Assembly: GCA_021151535.1 (NCBI GenBank)
Contig: JAGKXC010000012.1
Location: 1 to 30,540, forward strand
Source: Sphingobacteriia bacterium
GTDB taxonomy: Bacteria > Bacteroidota > Bacteroidia > NS11-12g > UBA955
Direction: 5' to 3'
Length of the DNA: 30,540 bases
A program made the translations under genes and the position numbers. The number at the start of each line of letters is the position of its first letter. Position 1 is the stretch's first letter. A model generated the notes under the pieces. The model was not told the origin of the DNA, did not search any database, and worked only from the letters and a program-made list of their open reading frames with translations. Positions 16,483-24,275 of the stretch are shown piece after piece.

Positions 16483-18582
16483 TTAGGAAATTTTACTCCA
16501 AACCGTTCTATGTGGCGATCGGTTCAATTCATATTTAATGGGTGCACTCTCGGTTTTCATCAACAATTCGTCAAATTCTAACCACTTTTGCGCTTCCACC
16601 CTTGAGGCAATTAAAGTTGATTCGTCTGTACGGATATCGGCAATTTTCAAATCCAAAATGCCGCTTTGTTTTGTTCCATCTAGCTCACCTGGTCCACGCA
16701 ACTCCAAATCTACTTTCGCAATTTCAAATCCGTCATTGGTTGCTACCATTGTGTTCAATCGCTTTTTGCCGTTTTGTGATAATTGGTTGCCAGACAATAA
16801 GATGCAGTAACTTTGTTCGCTGCCTCTTCCTACGCGACCCCGCAACTGATGTAGCTGACTTAAGCCAAATCTTTCCGCGTTTTCAATCACCATCACACTG
16901 GCATTGGGCACATTTACACCCACCTCAATTACCGTGGTGGCAATCATGATCTGCGTTTGATGATTCTTGAATTTCTGCATCTCCGTTTCCTTATCCGCCG
17001 CCTTCATCTTGCCATGAACCATACTGTATTTGTACTCCGGAGTGGGCAAGTAAGAAGTTACTACATCATAACCGTTCATCAAACTGTTTAATTCCAGCTT
17101 TTCGCTTTCCTCAATCAGCGGAAAAACATAATATACTTGTCGTCCTAGGGCGATTTCTTTTTTCAGAAAATCCATAACAATGGGCCTCATGCTTTCTGCC
17201 CGATGCAATGTCTGAATCGGTTTTCTGCCTTTAGGCATTTGATTAATCACACTCACTTCCAAATCGCCATAAATGGTCATGGCCAAGGTACGCGGAATGG
17301 GCGTGGCTGTCATTACCAAAACATGGGGTACAACTTGTCCTTTTTTCCATAATTTGGCCCGTTGGGCAACGCCAAATCGGTGTTGTTCATCAATCACCAC
17401 CATCCCCAATTTCTCAAATTGCACATGGTCTTCCAAGAGCGCATGTGTGCCAACCAAAATATGGATTTCGCCATTTTTTGTTTTCTCCAAAAGCTCTGTT
17501 CTTTTCTTTTTGGTAGTAGAACCAGTAAGCAAGGCGATATTCAACCCGATGGATGTTACCCATTCTTGTAAGGAATAATAATGTTGGGTAGCCAGAATTT
17601 CCGTTGGTGCCATAATGGATGCCTGATAGCCATTATCAATGGCCAGCAACATGGTTAACAAGGCCACGATGGTTTTGCCCGATCCAACATCGCCCTGAAG
17701 CAAACGATTCATTTGTAATCCGGTTTTTACATCCGCGCGGATTTCTTTTAGTACCCGTTTTTGCGCATCGGTTAATTCAAACGGCAAATGATTGTTGTAA
17801 AATTCGGTGAAATATTGACCAACTTTTTCGAATACCAAGCCTTTGTAACTGCGATTTCTTACGCCTTTTATGAGCAAATGACGCAATTGGAGGTAAAAGA
17901 ATTCTTCAAATTTTAATCGCCTTTTGGCATCTTCCAATCGGGCGATGGAGCTGGGAAAATGCAGTTCTTTGATGGCGTCTTTCCTGCTTAAAAACTTGTA
18001 TTTTTCTAATATGGCGATGGGTAAATTTTCGGGAATATGGAATTGCGGACTGCTCACGGCTACCCTGCAAATGCTCACCATGAATTTGTTGTCTAACCGC
18101 TTTCTGCGCATGCCTTCGGTTAAGGGATAAACCGGTACCAGGATGCCTTGCGATTTGGGGGTATGGCCTTCAATGATTTCCAATTCTGGGTGTGGGATGC
18201 TCAATTTGCCTTTGAAATTGTTCACCTTGCCATAAATTTGGTAAAATGCGTTGGGTTTCAAAGATTTTTCGATGTATTGATATCCTTGGAACCAAACCAG
18301 TTCAATTTCGCCCGTTTTATCGCGGAAATTAGCCACGAATCTGCGGCCGCCACCCATGCCCACTATGCCTTGCGGTTGAATAAATCCTTGTAATTGAACA
18401 TAAACATCTTCGCCATTTAACTGGTTTACTTGGTAAATTTTTGACCGGTCTTCATGGCGAAAAGGGTAGTGGCTGAGGAGGTCGCCCACAGTGTGGATGC
18501 CCAATTCCGCCTTGAGTGCCTGCGCTTTTGCAGGACCTACTCCTTTAAGATATTCAATTCCTGTATCTACCCAATGGGTCAT
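16483..18582 (-). CDS. recG: ATP-dependent DNA helicase RecG
   Basis: A 699-residue superfamily 2 helicase that reverses stalled replication forks and processes branched DNA. The start at 18582 gives MTHWVDTGIEYLKGVGP, matching the family N-terminus. The frame extends 12 codons further upstream into fabG, but those codons are not conserved in type. The N-terminal wedge/OB domain (FRDKTGEIELVWF) is followed by Walker A GDVGSGKT, the DEQH box in VIDEQHRFGVAQR, MTATPIPRTL, and motif VI QLRGRVGRG. Length is normal. A promoter box TATCTTCG ends four bases before the ATG and forms one arm of an inverted repeat shared with the divergent fabG. Confidence 0.96.
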   Translation of the reverse strand: MTHWVDTGIEYLKGVGPAKAQALKAELGIHTVGDLLSHYPFRHEDRSKIYQVNQLNGEDVYVQLQGFIQPQGIVGMGGGRRFVANFRDKTGEIELVWFQGYQYIEKSLKPNAFYQIYGKVNNFKGKLSIPHPELEIIEGHTPKSQGILVPVYPLTEGMRRKRLDNKFMVSICRVAVSSPQFHIPENLPIAILEKYKFLSRKDAIKELHFPSSIARLEDAKRRLKFEEFFYLQLRHLLIKGVRNRSYKGLVFEKVGQYFTEFYNNHLPFELTDAQKRVLKEIRADVKTGLQMNRLLQGDVGSGKTIVALLTMLLAIDNGYQASIMAPTEILATQHYYSLQEWVTSIGLNIALLTGSTTKKKRTELLEKTKNGEIHILVGTHALLEDHVQFEKLGMVVIDEQHRFGVAQRAKLWKKGQVVPHVLVMTATPIPRTLAMTIYGDLEVSVINQMPKGRKPIQTLHRAESMRPIVMDFLKKEIALGRQVYYVFPLIEESEKLELNSLMNGYDVVTSYLPTPEYKYSMVHGKMKAADKETEMQKFKNHQTQIMIATTVIEVGVNVPNASVMVIENAERFGLSQLHQLRGRVGRGSEQSYCILLSGNQLSQNGKKRLNTMVATNDGFEIAKVDLELRGPGELDGTKQSGILDLKIADIRTDESTLIASRVEAQKWLEFDELLMKTESAPIKYELNRSPHRTVWSKIS

Positions 18583-18584
18583 AT

Positions 18585-18607
18585 TGCGAAGATATAGTAT
18601 CTTCGCA
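18585..18607. promoter_or_regulatory. Symmetric divergent recG/fabG promoter
   Basis: Two perfect 10-bp arms, TGCGAAGATA (18585-18594) and TATCTTCGCA (18598-18607), are separated by TAG. On each strand the outward-reading arm begins TATCTTCG, one change from TAnnTTTG, and ends two bases before the ATG of recG (-) or fabG (+). The element is therefore probably two overlapping -7 boxes. It could also be a protein-binding site. Confidence 0.6.
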
Positions 18608-18609
18608 GC

Positions 18610-19353
18610 ATGCTTCAAGGAAAAACTGCATTGATTACCGGAGCCAGTCGCGGAATTGGTAAAGGAATTGCTGAAATTTTCGCCAAAAATGGCTGTAACA
18701 TTGCGTTTACGTACGCTTCATCGGTTGAAAAAGCGAAAGCTTTTGAGCAAGAAATTTCTTCACAATACGGTGTAAAAATTAAAGGATATCAAAGTGATGC
18801 TGCCAATTTTAACCAAAGTTTGGCATTGGCAGACGAAATTATTGCTGATTTTGGTAAAGTAGACATCCTAATCAACAACGCGGGAATCACCCGTGATACT
18901 TTGATGTTGCGCATGACGGAAGAGCAATGGGATGACGTAATCAATACCAACTTAAAGTCTGCTTTCAACTTAACCAAAGCATTTTTAAAGCATTTCTTAG
19001 GAAACAAAGCCGGTAGCATCATCAACATGACATCTGTAGTAGGTGTGATGGGAAATGCAGGTCAGGCCAACTACTCTGCGTCTAAAGCGGGTATGATTGG
19101 TTTTACCAAGAGTATCGCCAAGGAATTGGGTAGCAGAAATATTCGTTGTAATGCGGTTGCTCCAGGTTTCATTGAAACGGAAATGACGCATGCTTTGGAT
19201 GAAAATGTGCGCAAAGGATGGACCGATACCATTCCTTTGAAGCGCGGCGGAACTCCAGATGACGTAGCGAATTTGTGTTTGTTCTTGGCTTCTGATTTAA
19301 GCACCTACATTACCGGTCAAACAATCTCTGTTTGCGGTGGAATGTTGATGTAA
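18610..19353 (+). CDS. fabG: 3-oxoacyl-[acyl-carrier-protein] reductase
   Basis: A 247-residue short-chain dehydrogenase that reduces 3-oxoacyl-ACP with NADPH in fatty-acid elongation. The nucleotide motif TGASRGIG is at residues 10-17, and NNAGITRDTLMLRM is typical of FabG. The catalytic set is Asn, Ser (NMTSVVGVMGN), Tyr and Lys (ANYSASKAG). The ending SDLSTYITGQTISVCGGM is also typical. The start is firm, since MLQGKTALITG matches the family. It leads the run fabG-tatC-rpiB-miaE on the + strand. The promoter is the shared inverted repeat with recG, only two bases upstream of the ATG. Confidence 0.95.
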   Translation: MLQGKTALITGASRGIGKGIAEIFAKNGCNIAFTYASSVEKAKAFEQEISSQYGVKIKGYQSDAANFNQSLALADEIIADFGKVDILINNAGITRDTLMLRMTEEQWDDVINTNLKSAFNLTKAFLKHFLGNKAGSIINMTSVVGVMGNAGQANYSASKAGMIGFTKSIAKELGSRNIRCNAVAPGFIETEMTHALDENVRKGWTDTIPLKRGGTPDDVANLCLFLASDLSTYITGQTISVCGGMLM

Positions 19354-19424
19354 TTTCAATTGCCGTTCAATTCACTCATTGATTAGCCAATAAACACTTT
19401 CTTTCTTTCCAAAATAAGTAGAAC

Positions 19425-20261
19425 ATGCCTTTAGATCAACCTGAAGAAAATCCATTTCCCAATGAGAAAAATATGGGATTCTTCGATCATATCGATGAAC
19501 TAAGAGCTCGGTTATATCGCGTGGCAATTTTGGTGCTTATTGGCACCATTGTGGCCTTCTTTTTCGTAGAAGACATCTTTGAATTTGTGATATTATCGCC
19601 GTTTAAACCTGGATTTTTTGGTAACGAATTCTTCTGTTGGGCGGGTTGGAAAATTACCGGAACCAATGCCCTTTGCTGGGAACCGCCGGTATTGGAAATG
19701 CAAAGTCAACAGATTCAAGGTCAGTTTGTTAGTGCATTTAAAATTGCCCTAGTAGTTGGATTTGTGGTTGCTTTTCCGTATATTATCTATCAAATTTGGT
19801 CGTTTGTGCGCCCTGCATTAAGCGAAAAAGAGATTAAGAAAACCAGAAGCAGCTTGGGAATTGTATCCTTGTTGTTCTTTTCAGGGTTGCTTTTTGCGTA
19901 TTTCTTCTTGGTGCCATTGGCGTCTAACTTCTTGTTGGGCTATCAGTTGAGCCCACAGATTAAGAATATTCCAACCATTGCTTCGGTAACGGGATTTGTT
20001 ACCTTTATGAGCTTGGCAACGGGATTGGTTTTTGAGTTGCCGGTGTTGATTTACATTTTGGCCCGAATTGGCTTGGTAACTTCCGATTTTTTAAAGAAAA
20101 ACTGGCGATATGCGGTGGTAATTATCTTCATTATTGCAGGTGTTGCAACCCCATCGCCCGATATGTTCAGTCAGCTATTGCTTGGAACGCCACTGCTTAT
20201 CCTTTATGTAGTGGGTATACAGGTAGCAAAAAGAGTAGAAAAACAAAAAGAAGATGAATAA
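19425..20261 (+). CDS. tatC: Twin-arginine translocase subunit TatC
   Basis: A 278-residue inner-membrane protein that recognises twin-arginine signal peptides and, with TatA, exports folded proteins. The hallmark opening is at about residues 18-30 (FFDHIDELRARLY). Six membrane segments follow, with FPYIIYQIWSFVRPALSEKE in the cytoplasmic loop and the later GVATPSPDMFSQLLL region. A loop after the first membrane segment holds several Cys and Trp residues (FCWAGWKITG), as seen in this phylum. No tatA gene is adjacent. It is 71 bases after fabG and overlaps rpiB by eight bases. Confidence 0.95.
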   Translation: MPLDQPEENPFPNEKNMGFFDHIDELRARLYRVAILVLIGTIVAFFFVEDIFEFVILSPFKPGFFGNEFFCWAGWKITGTNALCWEPPVLEMQSQQIQGQFVSAFKIALVVGFVVAFPYIIYQIWSFVRPALSEKEIKKTRSSLGIVSLLFFSGLLFAYFFLVPLASNFLLGYQLSPQIKNIPTIASVTGFVTFMSLATGLVFELPVLIYILARIGLVTSDFLKKNWRYAVVIIFIIAGVATPSPDMFSQLLLGTPLLILYVVGIQVAKRVEKQKEDE

Positions 20262-20694
20262 TATGCAAATTGCCATTGGCTCCGATCACGCGGGCTTTGA
20301 ATTAAAGAACGATGTAATTGTTTACTTGTTGGAGAAGGGTTATGAATTGCAGGACATGGGTCCGGATTCTGCCGATAGCGTAGATTATCCTGATTTTGCG
20401 CATAAAGTTGCCAATGCGGTGGCTACCCAAGAAAACACATTGGGCATCTTGATTTGTGGCAGCGGAAATGGGGTTTGTATTACGGCCAACAAGCATCAGG
20501 GCGTAAGAGCTGCTTTGTGTTGGGAGCCAGAATTGGGTTCTTTAGCCAGACAGCATAACAACGCCAATGTATTGTGTTTGCCTGCTAGATTTATTCCACA
20601 AGAAAAAGCTTTTGCAATTGTAGATGCTTACTTGGAAGCCAGCTTTGAAGGCGGCCGCCACGAGAACAGAGTAAATAAAATTGAGCAATTTTAA
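20254..20694 (+). CDS. rpiB: Ribose-5-phosphate isomerase B
   Basis: A 146-residue RpiB/LacA/LacB-family enzyme interconverting ribose 5-phosphate and ribulose 5-phosphate in the pentose phosphate pathway. It begins with IGSDHAGFELK and has DSVDYPDFA. The active-site loop is ICGSGNGVCITANKHQGVRAALCW, in which the first Cys is the expected catalytic base. The ATG at 20254 overlaps the end of tatC. A second ATG at 20263 would give an equally good protein three residues shorter. The overlap implies translational coupling with tatC. Confidence 0.94.
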   Translation: MNNMQIAIGSDHAGFELKNDVIVYLLEKGYELQDMGPDSADSVDYPDFAHKVANAVATQENTLGILICGSGNGVCITANKHQGVRAALCWEPELGSLARQHNNANVLCLPARFIPQEKAFAIVDAYLEASFEGGRHENRVNKIEQF

Positions 20695-20727
20695 TCAATT
20701 GCTAGGGCGATAATTTTATTCATTCCC

Positions 20728-21417
20728 ATGACAAATTCTTCGAATCAAATCTTGGATGAATTTCAAGACGGATACATAGACCAACTGGAAATCGGCAGAG
20801 AATTCAGTAAGGAAAAGAATTTGGAAGCCGTAAGGATGTTGGGATTGAAATTGGCCACAGATCCTCGATGGGTGAATATTGCCGAAAAATCCATCGAGGA
20901 AATTCTGGTAGACCACGCTTTTTGCGAGCAAAAGGCCGCTACCAATTGCATTTCCCTCATCATCCGCTTTTCTCAATACCCCGAAATCGTTGAAAAAGTA
21001 GCACCTTTGGTAACCGAGGAATGGGGTCATTTCCGCAGGGTGTTAAAAGAATTGAAAGACCGCGGTTTTGAATTGGGTAAAACCCGAAAAGATCTTTATG
21101 TATTAGAGTTATTAAAGTTTGCCCAAAAAGGCGGTTCGGTAGAAAGTAACTTGTTGGATCAGTTGCTGTTAGCTGGTATGATTGAAGCGCGTTCGTGTGA
21201 ACGTTTCCGCTTGCTGAGCTTGTATTGTGAAGATCCCAAATTAAAAGATTTTTATTACGATTTCATGGTTTCTGAGGCCGGACATTACGTAATGTTCTTG
21301 AACTTGGCCCGAAAATATTTCCCCCAAGAATTGGTAAAAAAACGCTGGCAGGAATGGTTAGATTATGAAGCCTCTGTGATGCAAAACTGGGAACTTCGCG
21401 GCGATCGGGTGCATTGA
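20728..21417 (+). CDS. miaE: tRNA-(ms2io6A)-hydroxylase MiaE
   Basis: A 229-residue ferritin-like diiron monooxygenase that hydroxylates the isopentenyl group of ms2i6A at position 37 of tRNAs reading U-initial codons. Metal-ligand motifs seen are EEILVDHAFCEQKA, EEWGHF, IEARSCERF and SEAGHY, giving the Glu and ExxH set of two irons. The family core normally begins MLGLKL-T-DPRWV, which here is residue 37 (20836). The N-terminal 36 residues are therefore an extension or an over-long start. TAATTTTA just before the first ATG is only a weak promoter box. One GGGCGAT word lies in the gap before the gene. Confidence 0.9.
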   Translation: MTNSSNQILDEFQDGYIDQLEIGREFSKEKNLEAVRMLGLKLATDPRWVNIAEKSIEEILVDHAFCEQKAATNCISLIIRFSQYPEIVEKVAPLVTEEWGHFRRVLKELKDRGFELGKTRKDLYVLELLKFAQKGGSVESNLLDQLLLAGMIEARSCERFRLLSLYCEDPKLKDFYYDFMVSEAGHYVMFLNLARKYFPQELVKKRWQEWLDYEASVMQNWELRGDRVH

Positions 21418-21443
21418 TCCACCCTGCCTAATCAATTTGTTTT
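21413..21443. terminator. Weak terminator between miaE and ZIP genes
   Basis: A 6-bp AT-rich stem ATTGAT (21413-21418) / ATCAAT (21431-21436) is followed on the + strand by TTGTTTTTT. It overlaps the miaE stop codon and could end that transcript, but the stem is weak and its loop is 12 bases long. Confidence 0.3.
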
Positions 21444-22271
21444 TTACCCCAATCCTACGTCTAGCGCCATCATCAAAACAAATCCGCACATAAATCCTAG
21501 GGTTGATTTATCGTTGTGCCCATTGCTTTGAGATTCTGGAATTACCTCTTCAATAACCACATAAATCATCGCCCCAGCTGCAAAAGCCAAAGCATAGGGT
21601 AGGATAGAAGTGGCAATCATCACCAATGCAACACCCAAAACGGCCGCGATGGGTTCTACCATGCCTGATAACTGTCCCCACATGAATGATTTCCAACGCG
21701 ATAAGCCAAATCTTCTCAATGGAAGTGAAACGGCCAAACCTTCGGGGAAATCTTGAATGCCGATGCCTATTGTTAGGGCGATGGCACCCGCCAAACTCGC
21801 TCCTGGAATATTCTCTGCTACAGCACCAAAAGCAACACCTACAGCCAAACCTTCGGGAATGTTGTGTAAAGTGATGGCCAATACCAACAAAACCGTGCGG
21901 TTCCAGTTGGTTTTTACGCCCTCTTTTGATTCGATTGGGGCATTGATGTGTAAGTGAGGCAAATATTGATCGAGGAGGTATAAAAATATCGCCCCGCCCA
22001 AAAAACCGATGCCCACCGGTACCCACGCTCTGCTGCCAAATCCTTGTACCTCCGCCATCTCAATGGCTGGATTTAACAAACTCCAAAAACTGGCTGCCAA
22101 CATCACACCGCCGGTAAATCCCAACAGCGTGTCCATGAATCCGCCCTTCAAATCTTTGATAAAAAAGACCATCGCCGCGCCAATAGCAGTTACCAACCAA
22201 GTGAATAAACTGCCCGTGAAGCCTTGCATTATCGGACTCAATTTTTCAAAAAAATGTATCAAGGTTTCCAT
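21444..22271 (-). CDS. ZIP family metal transporter
   Basis: A 275-residue inner-membrane transporter of the ZIP family, which moves zinc or other divalent metals into the cytoplasm. About eight hydrophobic segments are visible. The two metal-site helices carry HNIPEGLAVGVAFG and QDFPEGLAVSLPLR, and the last part has YVVIEEVIPES. A short His-containing loop (LPHLHINAP) sits between early segments, as is common in the family. It lies 33 bases downstream of the outer-membrane protein gene on the same strand and may be co-transcribed with it. Metal specificity is unknown. Confidence 0.92.
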   Translation of the reverse strand: METLIHFFEKLSPIMQGFTGSLFTWLVTAIGAAMVFFIKDLKGGFMDTLLGFTGGVMLAASFWSLLNPAIEMAEVQGFGSRAWVPVGIGFLGGAIFLYLLDQYLPHLHINAPIESKEGVKTNWNRTVLLVLAITLHNIPEGLAVGVAFGAVAENIPGASLAGAIALTIGIGIQDFPEGLAVSLPLRRFGLSRWKSFMWGQLSGMVEPIAAVLGVALVMIATSILPYALAFAAGAMIYVVIEEVIPESQSNGHNDKSTLGFMCGFVLMMALDVGLG

Positions 22272-22304
22272 GAGATGAAAAAATTATGGATTTATTGCAA
22301 TGTA

Positions 22305-23039
22305 TTAATAGAAGTATTCTTCTGATTTTTTCAAGTTGCCCGTATTGAAATAATAGGTAAATGTGGCTTGTAACATGCCTCCGCGATACGTGAGGGGAAA
22401 TACTTTTCTGTAAAACTCTCCGCCTTGAACCTGCAAATTCAATACATTTCCGGGATTGTAGTGGTAAGTTAATCCAAATTCAAAACGATCGCCCTTGGCG
22501 TTGTTGTTACCCATTCCAATGCCCACAAATAAAGTAGGGTAGAATTTCTTTACATCGCTTTCAGCAACCCTAAAAACGGTTTTGGTAGGGGTGTTTTTAA
22601 AAGTATCGTTGTTCCCAATAAAGCTGTAATGCAAGTTCACACCAATTTTTTCATGGAAGAATCGGGCACCGCCACTGCCTTGTCTGAAAGAAAGCCCAAT
22701 GGGCATGTTGATGTCTACAATGCTGCGTGCAATTTTGTTGGCTGTAGCTTTGGTGTCGCAATACACACGGTAGCCATGGGTTTGTAAGCCCAATCCCATG
22801 TTTAAAGTAACATTGGGATGTAAATCGTAGGCGGCAATTCCATTGAGGTGAAAACCCGTTTTGTTGCGAGAACTATAGTTGATATTGATGGTGTCGCTGG
22901 GGTTGGTTTTTGAAAAATTCACCCCACCATTGATGCCTACTAGCCACTTGCTTAATCTGTCGTCGTTCTGTGCTTGCGCTTGTTGAACCATAGAAATTGC
23001 AAATAATCCCAATAAAACAAAAAGTACAGTTTTTCTCAT
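22305..23039 (-). CDS. Outer-membrane beta-barrel protein
   Basis: A 244-residue protein with a clear signal peptide (MRKTVLFVLLGLFAISMV, cleavage after QAQA at about residue 23). It then shows alternating strands typical of small Bacteroidota outer-membrane barrels: GINGGVNFSK, TLNMGLGLQTHGY, LFVGIGMGNNN and a final ATFTYYF strand. The function is unknown. Its promoter is among the best in the window, and the -7 box ends five bases before the ATG. It heads a likely two-gene unit with the ZIP transporter, which hints at, but does not show, a role linked to metals. Confidence 0.82.
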   Translation of the reverse strand: MRKTVLFVLLGLFAISMVQQAQAQNDDRLSKWLVGINGGVNFSKTNPSDTININYSSRNKTGFHLNGIAAYDLHPNVTLNMGLGLQTHGYRVYCDTKATANKIARSIVDINMPIGLSFRQGSGGARFFHEKIGVNLHYSFIGNNDTFKNTPTKTVFRVAESDVKKFYPTLFVGIGMGNNNAKGDRFEFGLTYHYNPGNVLNLQVQGGEFYRKVFPLTYRGGMLQATFTYYFNTGNLKKSEEYFY

Positions 23040-23044
23040 CCATA

Positions 23045-23073
23045 CAAACCTAATTCAAATTTTTCAATTCAAA
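23045..23073 (-). promoter_or_regulatory. Promoter of the outer-membrane barrel gene
   Basis: On the - strand TTTG (23073-23070), a 17-base spacer and TAGGTTTG (23052-23045) match the phylum consensus. Five bases separate the box from the ATG at 23039, which predicts a leaderless or near-leaderless mRNA. Confidence 0.65.
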
Positions 23074-23126
23074 ATCGCCAACTATCAACATTCTTTAAAG
23101 GATGGAAAGAATTCTATCAATGGTTG

Positions 23127-23134
23127 TACCTTTG
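23127..23134 (+). promoter_or_regulatory. -7 box TACCTTTG of the acyl-CoA reductase gene
   Basis: A perfect TAnnTTTG four bases before the ATG at 23139 (TACCTTTG, CATT, ATG). No good -33 TTTG is seen. The layout equals that of recG and fabG and predicts leaderless translation. It also argues against the in-frame ATG at 23124, which lies upstream of the box. Confidence 0.6.
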
Positions 23135-23138
23135 CATT

Positions 23139-24275
23139 ATGGAATGGCAAAAAAGAGCCTTGATGGCTTTGTCGCAAGCTTTAGAGGGCATTGAAGGCGA
23201 TGAATCTTGGGAATATGCAATGGAGAAGGCCTATTTTCAGAATCGTTGGTTTGAGAAAGATGAGGTTTTGAGAAGTTTGCACCAGTGGAAAGAATCCCTA
23301 TCGCCAGAAAATATTGCGAATTTCCTCAATATTTACCCTTGGAGCACCATTCCGCATTTGCAGCATTTGGAAGCCTCGACGGGTTCTGCCATTTCCAACG
23401 ATTACTCCAATACAGGAAATTCCCCCGCAAATGAGGATGATTTACCTGTTTTGGGCTTGATTTTGGCCGGAAATATCCCCTTGGTGGGCTTGCAAGACGT
23501 TATCAACGGCGTGTTGTGCGGCTACAAAGTGAAGGCCAAGCGCAGTTCCGACGATGAAGTACTCATTTCGCATTTGTTAGATAAAGCTGCCCAGTTCAAT
23601 CCCATTTGGAGCAACCGGGTTATGTGGAGCAACGATCTCAAAAATATTCATGCTGCCATCGCCACCGGTAGCAACAATTCATCGAAGCATTTTGAGTATT
23701 ATTTCCGCAATATTCCGCATATTATCCGCAAAAATCGCAACAGTGTAATTTGGGTATCGGGCGATGAAACGGAAGACGAAATCTTGGGTTACGGCCACGA
23801 TGTATTTGATTATTTTGGCCTAGGTTGCCGAAACGTAACCAGTCTGCTGCTGCCCAAAAATTATGAAATTTCCACCATTTTTCATGTTTGGGATAAGCAT
23901 TTCCAAGAGCTCGTTCACCATAATAAATACGCCAATAACTTTACCTACCACAAAGCGTTGTTGTTGATGAATTTGGATCCACATATCGATACAGGTTACG
24001 TGATTGCCAAAGAAAATCCGCAGATTTATGCTCCTGTAGGCATGATTCATTACCAATTTTTTGATAAAGATGATGCGGTAATTGATTTCTTGTTGGCCAA
24101 TAAAGAAAACATCCAAGTGGTTGTTTGTAAGCAAGATACGCGCGTAACTCAATTGGATAATTTGGGGATAACAGCGGTAAAGCCGGGCGATACCCAATGC
24201 ACCACGCTGACAGATTTTGCCGATAATATCGACACCATCGATTGGTTGCTTAAATTGCGTTTATCAGAGAAATAA
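23139..24275 (+). CDS. LuxC-like acyl-CoA reductase
   Basis: A 378-residue protein of the LuxC family (acyl-CoA reductase, aldehyde dehydrogenase fold), which reduces acyl-CoA or acyl-enzyme to aldehyde with NADPH. Visible landmarks are LGLILAGNIPLVGLQDVINGVLCG without its flanks, the KRSSDDEVL segment, IATGSNNSSKHFEYYF and FGLGCRNVTSLLLP. The Cys of GLGC is the likely nucleophile. No luxA, luxB, luxD or luxE is nearby, so this is not a light operon. In non-luminous Bacteroidota the role is unknown, and fatty aldehyde or lipid synthesis is a guess. The start at 23139 is set by the promoter box just before it. The 3' end overlaps the convergent arginase-like gene by 26 bases. Confidence 0.85.
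   Translation: MEWQKRALMALSQALEGIEGDESWEYAMEKAYFQNRWFEKDEVLRSLHQWKESLSPENIANFLNIYPWSTIPHLQHLEASTGSAISNDYSNTGNSPANEDDLPVLGLILAGNIPLVGLQDVINGVLCGYKVKAKRSSDDEVLISHLLDKAAQFNPIWSNRVMWSNDLKNIHAAIATGSNNSSKHFEYYFRNIPHIIRKNRNSVIWVSGDETEDEILGYGHDVFDYFGLGCRNVTSLLLPKNYEISTIFHVWDKHFQELVHHNKYANNFTYHKALLLMNLDPHIDTGYVIAKENPQIYAPVGMIHYQFFDKDDAVIDFLLANKENIQVVVCKQDTRVTQLDNLGITAVKPGDTQCTTLTDFADNIDTIDWLLKLRLSEK

Noticed and set aside
23139..24275. Bioluminescence operon suggested by the LuxC homologue
   Set aside because: None of the luciferase or fatty-acid reductase partner genes is in the window.
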